A DNA stretch of 64,000 nucleotides, taken from NCBI RefSeq assembly GCF_019801175.1, contig NZ_JAHVJR010000001.1, positions 1,674,001 through 1,738,000 on the forward strand, in the 5' to 3' direction. Position 1 is the stretch's first letter. Each line of letters begins with the position of its first letter. The position numbers and the translations under genes are program-made. Source of the DNA: Vannielia litorea. GTDB lineage: Bacteria > Pseudomonadota > Alphaproteobacteria > Rhodobacterales > Rhodobacteraceae. Below, piece after piece: positions 34,969-44,141 of this stretch. The notes beneath the pieces are model-generated. The model had not been told where the DNA came from. It worked only from the letters and a program-made list of their open reading frames with translations, and searched no databases.

Positions 34969-36054
34969 GGCCGCCAGCGCCGCCCGCGTCTCCTCGCAGG
35001 GCTCCACCGGCCCCTGCGCACCCTCTCGTTTGTATTTCCAGCCCGTGGATATCTCGCGGCAATGTGCAAACCAGAGGTCCTGGGCCCGCACCAGCCGATT
35101 GAACTGGTAACGCCCCACGCCATGCACATCCCAACCAAACCAGCGCAGCGGCCCGCCCGGCACCACGCAGAACTTCTCCTTGCAGAGCGCCTCCGGCACA
35201 TCCCGCAGCACATGCTCCACATGCCGCGGCGGCCCCGCGCCCTCCCGTGTCCGCCAATGGCCCTGCGCGGTGACGTAGCCCAGCCGGCTCTCCCGCGCCG
35301 CCTCAAAGATCGTACGTTGCCCACGCGAGAGGAAGAGCTCGTCGATGTCGTTCACCGCCACCGCTCCCGCGCCCTTCAGCGCCCAGTGGCGGGCAAGGTT
35401 CAGCGTGGCGGTCTGAAAGTAGAGCGCCAGATGCCGCGGCGGCTTCAGCGCCGTCGGGCCAAACGGCAGGTCCGCGCTCACCACCAGCGCCGCCTTCAGC
35501 CCGGCCCCCGCCAGCACCTCCGTCACCTCTTCAGGCGCATAGGCGCTGGAGCCGTTGTCAAACAGCACCACGCCCTCCGCCCCCTGCGCGCGCACATGAT
35601 GCCGCGCCCAGTCGCCGATCCACGTCAGGTCATTGTCCTTGCTCTTGGTCGTCAGGCAAGCCAGCCCCTCGAACTCCGGCCTCGGCCCCAGCACCTGCGT
35701 TGCAAGCACCGCGCCGCCCGCCTCCTCCGGCAGCGCCACCTCCAGAACCTCCCCCGGACTGCCCGCCAGCCAGACCTCGTCATACCGCCTGAACCGCCGC
35801 ATCCCCCGCCAGCGCAACCCGCCCGAAAACCGCGCGCGCCTGAGCACCCGCGCCAGCGGCCCCAGCTTGGGGCACACCAGCACCAGCCCGCCCTTCGCCC
35901 GCACCGCGCCGTAGGCCAGCGTGCGAAAGTCAAACATCGCGTCATACCTCGGCCCCCGCGCCGCCTCCGGTGCCAAACGCTCCCGCCGCACCGGCGCATC
36001 CTCGGGCAACCTCAACGGCTGCAATGTCAGGGTCTCGAACATGCCTGCACCCAT
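34948..36054 (-). CDS. Glycosyltransferase family 92-like protein
   Basis: 368 residues from the ATG at 36054, with GGAG 9 bases upstream; an ATG at 36042 is an alternative. The sequence has LTTKSKDNDLTWIGDWARHH, GVVLFDNGSSAYAPEEVTEV and AVAVNDIDELFL. The last has the DxD-type metal motif, and together they match bacterial GT92/DUF23-like proteins that modify surface sugars. The tail overlaps the end of the convergent PqiA-like gene by 21 bases. The open frame upstream of 36054 runs into radA and is rejected. Confidence 0.8.
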   Translation of the reverse strand: MGAGMFETLTLQPLRLPEDAPVRRERLAPEAARGPRYDAMFDFRTLAYGAVRAKGGLVLVCPKLGPLARVLRRARFSGGLRWRGMRRFRRYDEVWLAGSPGEVLEVALPEEAGGAVLATQVLGPRPEFEGLACLTTKSKDNDLTWIGDWARHHVRAQGAEGVVLFDNGSSAYAPEEVTEVLAGAGLKAALVVSADLPFGPTALKPPRHLALYFQTATLNLARHWALKGAGAVAVNDIDELFLSRGQRTIFEAARESRLGYVTAQGHWRTREGAGPPRHVEHVLRDVPEALCKEKFCVVPGGPLRWFGWDVHGVGRYQFNRLVRAQDLWFAHCREISTGWKYKREGAQGPVEPCEETRAALAASLGGGA

Positions 36055-36177
36055 AACTCGCCGCTCCGGCAAGCACCAACACCGATCATTTTCCCGGCTC
36101 AGATATCCCCCGCCGCAAGCCTCAACTCTCTTCCGGCGCCCCCTTTCCAATCCGCGCCCCAGCGGGCATGAAAGCGC

Positions 36178-37542
36178 ATGGCCAAAGCCCTCGCCTTCTC
36201 CTGCACCGCCTGCGGCGCGTCCCACTCCAAATGGTCGGGCCAATGCGACGCTTGCGGCGCGTGGAACACCATCGTTGAAGAGGCTCCGCTCTCCTCCGGC
36301 CCCAAAGGCAAGGGCCTCGGCGCCAAGAAGGGCAGCACCATCGCGCTGGCCGATCTCGCCTCGCCCGAGGCCCCGCCGCCCCGCACCACCTCCGGCCTCG
36401 ATGAGTTTGACCGCGTGCTCGGCGGCGGCCTCGTGCCCGCCTCCGCCACGCTCGTCGGCGGCGATCCCGGCATCGGCAAGTCCACCCTTCTGTTGCAAGC
36501 CGCCGCCCGCTTCGCCCTCGCGGGGCAAAAAACCATCTACATCTCGGGGGAGGAGGCTTCGGCACAGGTCCGCATGCGCGCCCAGCGGCTCGGTCTGGCG
36601 GATGCACCCGTGAAACTCGCCACCGAGACGAGCCTGCGCGACATCCTCACCACGCTCGACGCCGAGCGCCCCGACCTCTGCATCATCGATTCGATCCAGA
36701 CCATGTGGTCCGACACTGTCGAGGCTGCCCCCGGCTCCGTCAGTCAGGTCCGTGCCGCCGCCCATGAGCTGACCCAATTCGCCAAGCGGCGGGGCACCGC
36801 CGTCATCCTCGTCGGCCACGTCACCAAGGAAGGCCAGATCGCAGGCCCCCGCGTCGTCGAGCACATGGTCGATACCGTCCTCTACTTCGAGGGCGAGCGC
36901 GGTCACCAGTTCCGCATCCTTCGCGCGGTGAAAAACCGCTTCGGCCCCGCCGATGAGATCGGCGTCTTCGAGATGACAGGCGAAGGCCTCGCGCAGGTGC
37001 TCAACCCCTCCGCACTCTTCCTGTCCGACAATGAAACGCCCGCCCCCGGCACCGCCGTCTTTGCCGGAATCGAGGGCACCCGCCCCGTGCTGGTGGAGTT
37101 TCAGGCCCTCGTCGCCCCTGCGCCCGCCGGTCAGGCACGCCGCTCCGTGGTCGGCTGGGACTCGGGCCGCCTCGCAATGATCCTCGCCGTGCTCGAGGCC
37201 CGCTGCGGCATCCCCTTTGCGGGGATGGATGTGTACCTCAACGTCGCAGGCGGCCTACGCGTCTCCGAACCCGCCGCCGACCTCGCCGTTGCCGCCGCCC
37301 TGCTGTCGGCCCGCGAGGATGTGGCCCTGCCGCCCCGCATGGTGGTTTTCGGCGAGATCAGCCTCACCGGCGCCCTCCGCCCCTCCTCGCAAACCGAAAA
37401 CAGGTTGAAAGAGGCGCAAAAACTTGGTTTCTCCTCCGCAACGCTGGCGGAGGGGTCAAAGGCCACCTCCAGCGGGGGCATGGATCTGCGCAAGATGTCA
37501 GACCTCACGGGCTTCGTGGGCGAGATGTTCGGCGCAGGCTGA
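36178..37542 (+). CDS. radA: DNA repair protein RadA
   Basis: 454 residues. The N-terminal zinc finger is CTACGASHSKWSGQCDACGA. The RecA-like core has GGDPGIGKSTLLLQ and the RadA-specific KNRFG motif (VKNRFGPADEIGVFEM). The C-terminal Lon-protease-like domain (VYLNVAGGLRVSEPAADLAV) lacks the protease Ser. RadA migrates branches in recombination intermediates. cvpA follows after 27 bases on the same strand. Confidence 0.95.
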   Translation: MAKALAFSCTACGASHSKWSGQCDACGAWNTIVEEAPLSSGPKGKGLGAKKGSTIALADLASPEAPPPRTTSGLDEFDRVLGGGLVPASATLVGGDPGIGKSTLLLQAAARFALAGQKTIYISGEEASAQVRMRAQRLGLADAPVKLATETSLRDILTTLDAERPDLCIIDSIQTMWSDTVEAAPGSVSQVRAAAHELTQFAKRRGTAVILVGHVTKEGQIAGPRVVEHMVDTVLYFEGERGHQFRILRAVKNRFGPADEIGVFEMTGEGLAQVLNPSALFLSDNETPAPGTAVFAGIEGTRPVLVEFQALVAPAPAGQARRSVVGWDSGRLAMILAVLEARCGIPFAGMDVYLNVAGGLRVSEPAADLAVAAALLSAREDVALPPRMVVFGEISLTGALRPSSQTENRLKEAQKLGFSSATLAEGSKATSSGGMDLRKMSDLTGFVGEMFGAG

Positions 37543-37569
37543 GAGACCGGAAAGGCAAGAAGAGAGCAC

Positions 37570-38187
37570 ATGGAAGGCTTCACCATTTTCGACGCGGGCG
37601 TGGCCGTCGTCATCGTCCTGTCGGCAATTCTTGCCTACTCCCGCGGCTTCGTCCGCGAAATCCTCGCCATCGCGGGCTGGGTCGGTGCCGCGGTGCTGGC
37701 CTATCTCTTCGCCCCGCAGGCCGTGCCGCTGGTGAAGGAAATCCCGGTTGTGCAGGACTTCTTGGACAACTGCGAACTGGCCACCGGCGCAGGCTTCGTC
37801 GTGGTCTTCGCCATCGGCCTCGTCATCTTCGCCCTCTTCACACCGCTCTTCGCGAGCCTCGTGCAGCGCTCGGCGCTCAACGCGCTCGATCAGGGCCTCG
37901 GCTTTCTCTTCGGCGCCCTGCGCGGGCTGATCCTCATCGCCATCGCGCTGGTGCTCTACGACTTCATCGCAGGATCCGAGAGCCTCGCCTTCGTCGATGA
38001 CAGCCAGACCGCCAAGCTCTTCGGCTCGGCGAAAACCCGGATCGACGGCGAGATCGCCGATCAGGAGGGCGTGATGAACTGGTTCCGCGAGAAATTCGAG
38101 AACCTGACAGACCGCGCCTGCGGCGCCCCCGCCGTCGCCCCGGCAGACCCGACTGCCCTGCCCGAGCAGCCTGCCACCGGCAACTGA
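37570..38187 (+). CDS. cvpA: CvpA-family membrane protein
   Basis: 205 residues with four membrane helices: DAGVAVVIVLSAILAYSRGF, ILAIAGWVGAAVLAYLFA, GFVVVFAIGLVIFALFTPLF and GLGFLFGALRGLILIAIALV. The phrase YSRGFVREILAIAGWVGA is typical of CvpA. In E. coli CvpA lies upstream of purF and is needed for colicin V production and envelope stress tolerance; the same cvpA-purF order holds here. Confidence 0.92.
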   Translation: MEGFTIFDAGVAVVIVLSAILAYSRGFVREILAIAGWVGAAVLAYLFAPQAVPLVKEIPVVQDFLDNCELATGAGFVVVFAIGLVIFALFTPLFASLVQRSALNALDQGLGFLFGALRGLILIAIALVLYDFIAGSESLAFVDDSQTAKLFGSAKTRIDGEIADQEGVMNWFREKFENLTDRACGAPAVAPADPTALPEQPATGN

Positions 38188-38216
38188 CGGCCCGCAAAAG
38201 CCGCATAGCAACCGAG

Positions 38217-38240
38217 GGTGCGCATTCATTGCGCACCTTT
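38217..38240 (+). terminator. Hairpin after cvpA
   Basis: A perfect 8-bp stem (GGTGCGCA/TGCGCACC) with a 5-base loop is followed by only three T residues. It is probably a weak terminator or attenuator ahead of purF. Confidence 0.55.
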
Positions 38241-38340
38241 CGCCTTCCCGCGTCACCCTCTCGTGACAAAGGGATGACAGCCGCCGCCCCAAGCGTTAAA
38301 CGGGGGCCAACGCCCACAAAGCCGGATTCGGAGCTGCCCC

Positions 38341-39828
38341 TTGCCCGACACTCAGCACGGCCACCCCGCCATGCCCCCCGCGCACCCTTTCGATGATGAC
38401 AAGCTCCGCGAGGAATGCGGCGTATTCGGCGTGACAGGCGTCGAACAGGCCGCCAACTTCGTCGCGCTCGGTCTGCACGCGCTGCAGCACCGGGGCCAGG
38501 AGGCTGGCGGCATCGTCAGCCATGACGCCGAGCACGGCTTCAACTCCGCACGCCGCTTCGGCTACGTCCGCGACAACTTCACCAAGGCCTCGCTGATGGA
38601 TACGCTGCCCGGGCCGCTCTCCATCGGCCACGTGCGCTATTCCACCGCCGGCTCCAAGGGCAACACCCAGATCCGCGATGTGCAGCCCTTCTTTGGAGAG
38701 TTCTCCATGGGCGGCGCGGCGATTGCCCACAATGGCAACATCACCAACGCCGGTGCCCTGCGCCGCGAGCTGATCGAGCGCGGCTCGATCTTCCAAAGCT
38801 CGTCGGACTCCGAGTGCATCATCCACCTGATGGCCCGCTCGCTGCAGCGTGACGTGCCCGCACGACTCGAAGATGCCCTGCGCCGGGTCGAAGGCGCGTT
38901 TTCCATCGTCGCCATGACCCGCACAAAGCTGATCGGCGTGCGCGACCCGCTGGGCGTGCGCCCCCTCGTGCTTGGCAAAATCGGCGACGGCTGGGCGCTC
39001 TCTTCCGAGACTTGCGCACTCGACATCATCGGCGCCGAATTCGTCCGCGAGATCGAGCCGGGCGAGATGGTCGTCATCACCAAGGACGGGGTCGATAGCC
39101 GCCACCCCTTCCGCCCCAAGAAGAGCCGCTTTTGCATCTTCGAGCACGTCTATTTCTCGCGCCCCGATTCCATCCTCGGTGGCCGCTCTGTTTACGAGAC
39201 CCGCGAAGCCATTGGCCGCGAGCTCGCCAAAGAAGCGCCCGTGGAGGCCGATCTCGTCTGCCCCGTGCCCGATAGCGGCACCCCGGCAGCCATCGGCTTC
39301 AGCCTCGAAAGCGGCATTCCCTACGGCATGGGGATCATCCGCAACCAATACATGGGCCGCACCTTCATCGAGCCCACCGACCAGATCCGCAACATGGGCG
39401 TCCGGCTCAAGCTCAACGTCAACCGCGCCCTGATCAAGGGCAAGCGGGTGATCCTCGTCGATGACAGCGTCGTGCGCGGCACGACCTCCCGCAAGATCAA
39501 GGAAATGATCCTCGACGCGGGCGCCGCCGAGGTCCACTTCCGCATCGCCTCACCTCCCACAGCCTGGCCCTGCTTCTACGGCGTCGACACGCCCGAACGC
39601 AGCAAGCTTCTGGCGGCCAACATGAGCGCCGATGAAATGGCCGATTACCTCGGCGTCGACAGCCTCAAGTTCATCTCGCTCGATGGCCTCTACCGTGCCG
39701 TGGGCGAGGCCAAGGGCCGCGACCCGAAGAGCCCGGCCTACTGCGATGCCTGCTTCTCGGGCGAATACCCGGTCGAACCTGCCGACATGATCGAGCAGGG
39801 CTTCGAGATGAAGACCGCCGCCGAGTAA
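38341..39828 (+). CDS. purF: Amidophosphoribosyltransferase
   Basis: 495 residues from a TTG at 38341 with GGAG 7 bases upstream; an ATG at 38371 (MPPAHPFDDD) is the alternative but has no ribosome site. It makes phosphoribosylamine, the first step of purine synthesis. The glutamine-amidotransferase nucleophile Cys is in REECGVFGVTG and would be exposed by removing a propeptide. LHALQHRGQEAGGIV and YSTAGSKGNTQIRD follow. The PRPP site is VILVDDSVVRGTTSRKI. The C-terminus has YCDACFSGEYPV. Confidence 0.95.
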   Translation: MPDTQHGHPAMPPAHPFDDDKLREECGVFGVTGVEQAANFVALGLHALQHRGQEAGGIVSHDAEHGFNSARRFGYVRDNFTKASLMDTLPGPLSIGHVRYSTAGSKGNTQIRDVQPFFGEFSMGGAAIAHNGNITNAGALRRELIERGSIFQSSSDSECIIHLMARSLQRDVPARLEDALRRVEGAFSIVAMTRTKLIGVRDPLGVRPLVLGKIGDGWALSSETCALDIIGAEFVREIEPGEMVVITKDGVDSRHPFRPKKSRFCIFEHVYFSRPDSILGGRSVYETREAIGRELAKEAPVEADLVCPVPDSGTPAAIGFSLESGIPYGMGIIRNQYMGRTFIEPTDQIRNMGVRLKLNVNRALIKGKRVILVDDSVVRGTTSRKIKEMILDAGAAEVHFRIASPPTAWPCFYGVDTPERSKLLAANMSADEMADYLGVDSLKFISLDGLYRAVGEAKGRDPKSPAYCDACFSGEYPVEPADMIEQGFEMKTAAE

Positions 39829-39883
39829 CCGAACGCTGTCATCCCCGGGCTTGCCCCGTGGGTGACCCCAGGCACCCCGCACC

Positions 39884-41119
39884 CTACCGCCGGAAATCCT
39901 CCGCCTTCAGCCCGTGCTTGGCCAGCTTGTCGTAGAAGGTCTTGCGCGGCAGGTGCAGCGCCGCCGCCGCCGCCGTGGCGTTCCCGTTCTGCCGCCCCAG
40001 CGCCGCCACGATGAGCGATTTCTCCACCCGCGCCATCTGCTCCGCCAGCCCCAGCTCGGCGGCCTCCTGCACCTCGCCCGGCATGCCCAGCACAAAGCGC
40101 ATCGCGGCGCTCATCAGTGAGCGCGAGTTGCCCGGCCAATCCTGCGCCATCAACTCCGCCAGATGCTCTTCGCTCACCTCCGGCTCGGGAATGCCCGCCT
40201 GCTCCGCCGCCTGCGCCACGTAATCCCGGAACATCACCGGAATGTCCTCCCGCCGCTCTTCCAGCGTCGGAATGCGCACATGCATTACGTCGAGCCGGTA
40301 ATAGAGATCGGCGGCAAAGCGGCCCTCCTCCATTTCGGCCACAAGGTCACGCGTGGTGCCCGCGATGATCCGCGACTCTCCCGGCGCTTCGAGCCGATCC
40401 AGCAGCACAAGCTGGACCGCCGCCGGCAAAGCGCTGATCTCGTCCAGAAAGAGCGTGCCCGCCCCCGCCGCCTCCATCGCCGCATCGAGCCGCGCCTCGT
40501 CGAGCGAGGCCGCAAGGCGCTTCACGAAGGGCTGCGGCGCGGCGGGCGAGAGCAGATGGATCACCTCCGCCACCTTCGCCGTCTGCGAGCCGGGGCCACC
40601 GGTCACCAGCACCTCGGCGCCCGCCCGCGCCACCGCACGCACCTGCCGCCGCAGCCCCTGCGCCTCGACCGAATGGCCAAAGATCATCCGCGCCGCCGCA
40701 TCTCCACGCTCCAGCTCCCGCTTCAAGCGGCGGTTCTCCAGCACCAGCGCGCGGGCCTTCAGCGCCTTTTCCACCACGCCCACCAACTCCTTGGGGCCGC
40801 AGGGCTTTTCCAGAAAGTCAAAGGCACCCTCGGCAATCCCCTTCACCGCCGTCGGCACATCGCCCTCGCCGGTGAGCAGGATCACCGGCAATTCCTCATC
40901 CCGCCGCCGCGCCTCCGCCAGCAAAAAGAATCCGTCCCGCCCCGGCATCCGAATGTCGCTCACCACGACCCCCTCGAACTCGGGGCCAATGTGGTCCTTC
41001 GCCTCGATGTAGCTGCCCGCGAGGATCGGCTCGATCTCAGCCAGCTCCAGCGTTTGCCCCAGCGCCTCGCGCACAGCAGCATCGTCATCCACCACCAGCA
41101 CCCGCCTGAGCCCGCTCAT
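39884..41119 (-). CDS. NtrC-family response regulator with degenerate AAA+ domain
   Basis: 411 residues. The receiver domain (VLVVDDD, phospho-acceptor Asp 55 in VVVSDIRMPG) is intact. The central domain is shortened. The Walker A site reads GGPGSQTAKVAEV (residues ~173-186) rather than GxxGxGKE. The whole segment that should contain the sigma-54 contact loop GAFTGA is missing before Walker B GTLFLDEISALP (~221-232). The arginine-finger region and the C-terminal Fis-type helix-turn-helix (NATAAAAALHLPRKTFYDKL) remain. It is paired with the overlapping DctB-like kinase. It probably does not activate sigma-54 in the normal way. Confidence 0.88.
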   Translation of the reverse strand: MSGLRRVLVVDDDAAVREALGQTLELAEIEPILAGSYIEAKDHIGPEFEGVVVSDIRMPGRDGFFLLAEARRRDEELPVILLTGEGDVPTAVKGIAEGAFDFLEKPCGPKELVGVVEKALKARALVLENRRLKRELERGDAAARMIFGHSVEAQGLRRQVRAVARAGAEVLVTGGPGSQTAKVAEVIHLLSPAAPQPFVKRLAASLDEARLDAAMEAAGAGTLFLDEISALPAAVQLVLLDRLEAPGESRIIAGTTRDLVAEMEEGRFAADLYYRLDVMHVRIPTLEERREDIPVMFRDYVAQAAEQAGIPEPEVSEEHLAELMAQDWPGNSRSLMSAAMRFVLGMPGEVQEAAELGLAEQMARVEKSLIVAALGRQNGNATAAAAALHLPRKTFYDKLAKHGLKAEDFRR

Positions 41120-42885
41120 GCCGCCACCTCCAACCCGGCGGGCTGCAACTCAACCGTAAACTCCGCACCGCCGCCCGGACGGTTCTCCCCCCGGATGTTG
41201 CCGCCAAAGCTCTGCACCAGCCCGTAGCTGATCGACAGGCCCAGCCCCATGCCCTCGCTCGCGCCCACCTCCTTGGTGGAGTAGAACGGGTCAAAGATCT
41301 TGTCCGGCTCGGCAATCCCCGCGCCGCTGTCGCGCACCCTCAGCCGCACCGGCGCTCCCGGCTCGATCGCAATCCCCAACTCCGCCTCCTCGCGCCCCGC
41401 CATCGCATCGATCCCGTTGCTGACGAGGTTCAACACCACCTGCTGCAAGCGCACCTCCCCGCCCCGGACCATGACCGGCGCTTCCGGAGCGGCCCAATCG
41501 AGCGCCACGCCCGCCTGCACCATCCGTCCCTCCACCAGTTCCAGCACCGTTTCCACCACCGCGCCCAAATCGACCCGGCCAATCGGCTCGCTCTCCTGCC
41601 GGGCAAAGGCCCGCAGATTGCGGATGATCCGCCCCATCCGCCGGGCGAGGTCGCCGATCCGGCCAAGGTTCTGCGCCGCCTTCTCTGGACTGCCCCGGTC
41701 CAGAAAGCTCTCGGCATTCTCCGCAAACGAGCGGATCGCCATCAGCGGCTGGTTCAGCTCATGGCTCAGCCCCGCACTCATCTGCCCCAAGGCACTCAGT
41801 TTGCCCGCCTGCACCAGCTCCGCCTGCGCGCGGCGCAGCGCCGCCTCGGCCTCCTTGCGCTCATGCACCTCCGCCTTCAGCCGCAAGTTCGCCGCCTGAA
41901 GCGCCTCGGTGCGCTTCTCCACCCGCGCTTCGAGCACCGCATTGGCCCGCGCCTCCACGCCCAGCCGCTCCGCCAGCGCCCGCCGCCGCTCCGACAGCAA
42001 GAACAGGAAGGCCCCGAACCCGAGGCACAGCGCCGCCACCGCCGCCGTCGCCAAGGCCCCCAGCCGCAACGCAGGTGCCAGCGAGATCAGCGCCTCGCCC
42101 CGCATCCCGATCACCGGCAACTCCTGCACCAGATGCAAGGCCGCGCGCGGAATATACGGCCCGCCATCGACCCACCACAGGTCGCGCCCCCCCGCCTGCC
42201 ACGGGCGGTAGCCGATGAACGGCTTCAACGCCGCGCCCGCATGTACCCCCTCGCCCGCCGCTCCGTCCCGGCTCATCATCAGCAGTTCGGTTCGGTTCGC
42301 CACGAACACCACGCCGTCGCTGTCGGTAAAGAACACCGGCACCGGGTCGCCCGCCCAGTCCAGCTCGATGAGCCGCAGGTCCGCCTGCACCACCACGATC
42401 CCCATCACCGGCCCGTCCGGCGCGAAGATCGGCGCGGCAAAGGAGTAGAGCCGCCGCCCACTCTCCTCCGCCACCCGGTGGCTGCTCCCCAGCGCCCCCT
42501 GCCGGGCCCGCACGATCTCGGGGCCGGTCAGCTGCGCCGGGGCGGTCTCGCCGGTAAAGGCCAGCATCCGCCCGTCCTCGTCGGTCAAAAAGATCGCCGC
42601 GCTGCCGGTCATATCCGCATGGCGCACCAACAGGCTCGACACCCAGTCAGACGGGCCACGTCCCGCCACCTGCGCCTGCGGCTCGGGCCGGTCGGCCAGT
42701 GCCACCGCCAGCTCGGCATAGCTCTGAAGCTGTGTCGTGAGCCGCTGCGAGGTAAGCCGCAAATCGCTCTGCCCGCGCCGCTCCACCTCGTCCAGCGCCG
42801 ACACAAAAGCCCCCCAGCCCGCCGCCACGCTGATCAGCGCCGCCGCGGCGAGGTAGAGTAGGATAACGAGCCACCGTCGCGTCAT
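41116..42885 (-). CDS. DctB-like sensor histidine kinase
   Basis: 589 residues from the ATG at 42885. Two membrane segments (WLVILLYLAAAALISVAAGW and AATAAVAALCLGFGAFLFLL) frame a periplasmic sensor of ~250 residues with the DctB-like YIPRAALHLVQELPVIGM phrase. After a coiled coil comes the H-box SAGLSHELNQPLMAIRSFAE with His 375, then the N-box LNLVSNGIDAM and the G-boxes RVRDSGAGI and GLGLSISYGLV. The family senses C4-dicarboxylates or similar ligands. The stop overlaps the regulator start by 4 bases. No dct transporter is in the window. Confidence 0.9.
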   Translation of the reverse strand: MTRRWLVILLYLAAAALISVAAGWGAFVSALDEVERRGQSDLRLTSQRLTTQLQSYAELAVALADRPEPQAQVAGRGPSDWVSSLLVRHADMTGSAAIFLTDEDGRMLAFTGETAPAQLTGPEIVRARQGALGSSHRVAEESGRRLYSFAAPIFAPDGPVMGIVVVQADLRLIELDWAGDPVPVFFTDSDGVVFVANRTELLMMSRDGAAGEGVHAGAALKPFIGYRPWQAGGRDLWWVDGGPYIPRAALHLVQELPVIGMRGEALISLAPALRLGALATAAVAALCLGFGAFLFLLSERRRALAERLGVEARANAVLEARVEKRTEALQAANLRLKAEVHERKEAEAALRRAQAELVQAGKLSALGQMSAGLSHELNQPLMAIRSFAENAESFLDRGSPEKAAQNLGRIGDLARRMGRIIRNLRAFARQESEPIGRVDLGAVVETVLELVEGRMVQAGVALDWAAPEAPVMVRGGEVRLQQVVLNLVSNGIDAMAGREEAELGIAIEPGAPVRLRVRDSGAGIAEPDKIFDPFYSTKEVGASEGMGLGLSISYGLVQSFGGNIRGENRPGGGAEFTVELQPAGLEVAA

Positions 42886-42930
42886 GCCTCTTCCTAGACA
42901 ATCCGATGCGCATCTGAAAGCGTCGCCGCC

Positions 42931-44112
42931 ATGCAGGCGCTCTCCCAATCCCCGACCGACCCGGCTTTCGTGCAAGACCCCTACCCGTTTTATCACCGCG
43001 CCCGCGCCGCCGGAGACCTGTTTCTGTGGGAGGATTATGGCCAACTCGCCGCCGCAGGCTACGCCCAGGTCAAACGCCTGCTGAAAGACCGTCGCCTCGG
43101 TCGCGAGATGCCCGCCGGTCTCGCGCCGCCCGTGCCCGAACGGCTGCAACCCTTCTACGATGTCGAGGCCCACTCGATGCTCGAGCTGGACCCGCCCCGC
43201 CACACCCGCCTGCGCGGGCTGGTGCTGCGGGCCTTCACCTCCGCCACCGTCGAGGCGCAGCGCCCGGCAATCGAGGCACTCTGCACCGATCTCATCGCCC
43301 GCTTCCCCTCTGGTCCCTTCGACCTGCTCGAGGCCTTCTGCCGCCCGCTCCCGGTGATCACCATCGCCACCCTGCTCGGCGTCGATACGGCCCGCGCGCC
43401 CGATCTTCTGGCCTGGTCCAACGCCATGGTCGGCATGTATCAGGCGGGCCGCACCCGCGCGATGGAAGAGGCCGCCATCGCCGCCACGCAGGCCTTCACC
43501 GCCTTCCTCGCCGAGGAGATCACCCGCCGCCGCGCCAGCCCTTCCGATGATCTCATCTCCCAGCTCATCGCCGCCGAGGCCGAGGGCGAGAAACTCACTG
43601 CAAACGAGCTGACCTCCACCGTCATCCTGTTGCTGAACGCCGGGCACGAGGCCACCGTTCACTCCCTCGGTAACGGGGTAAAACTCATTTGCGAACATGA
43701 GCTTGCAGCCCATGCTTCATCCGCCGAGAACGCCCCGCTGCTGACCGAAGAGATCCTCCGTCACGCCCCGCCGCTGCACATCTTCGAGCGCATCGCCCGC
43801 GAGGATTTCGAGATCTACGGGCATCACCTCAAACGCGGCCAGCGCATCTCCTGCCTGCTCGCCGGAGCCAATCGCGACCCCGATGCCTACCCCGACCCCG
43901 ACAGCTTCAACCCCACCCGCCGCGGCCCCTCCAACATGGCCTTCGGCGCCGGGCTGCACTTCTGCGTCGGCGCGCCGCTCGCCCGGCTCGAGTTGCAAAT
44001 CGCCCTGCCAGCCCTCTTCACCGCCTGCCCCGGCCTCTCGCTCGCCGAGCTGCCGCTCTACGCCCCCGTCTACCACTTCCACGGGCTGGAAAAACTGATC
44101 GTCACCGCCTAA
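42931..44112 (+). CDS. Cytochrome P450
   Basis: 393 residues, the size of soluble bacterial P450s. The I-helix oxygen-binding motif is LLNAGHEATV, the K-helix ExxR is EEILRHAPP, and the heme ligand is Cys 345 in FGAGLHFCVGAPLARLE. The N-terminus (DPAFVQDPYPFYHRARAAGD) is typical of CYP107/CYP109-like forms. Substrate unknown. No ferredoxin or terpene gene is adjacent. It lies only 45 bases from the divergent kinase gene. Confidence 0.95.
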   Translation: MQALSQSPTDPAFVQDPYPFYHRARAAGDLFLWEDYGQLAAAGYAQVKRLLKDRRLGREMPAGLAPPVPERLQPFYDVEAHSMLELDPPRHTRLRGLVLRAFTSATVEAQRPAIEALCTDLIARFPSGPFDLLEAFCRPLPVITIATLLGVDTARAPDLLAWSNAMVGMYQAGRTRAMEEAAIAATQAFTAFLAEEITRRRASPSDDLISQLIAAEAEGEKLTANELTSTVILLLNAGHEATVHSLGNGVKLICEHELAAHASSAENAPLLTEEILRHAPPLHIFERIAREDFEIYGHHLKRGQRISCLLAGANRDPDAYPDPDSFNPTRRGPSNMAFGAGLHFCVGAPLARLELQIALPALFTACPGLSLAELPLYAPVYHFHGLEKLIVTA

Positions 44113-44141
44113 CCTCCTGACCATTCATTCAGGAGTTTCTC

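Noticed and set aside
36055..36906. Upstream extension of the GT92-like frame across radA
   Set aside because: It would overlap the start of radA on the opposite strand and has no family resemblance.
41000..43000. Sigma-54 promoter near the kinase-regulator pair
   Set aside because: No TGGCAC-N5-TTGCA-like element was seen, and the regulator lacks the sigma-54 contact loop.
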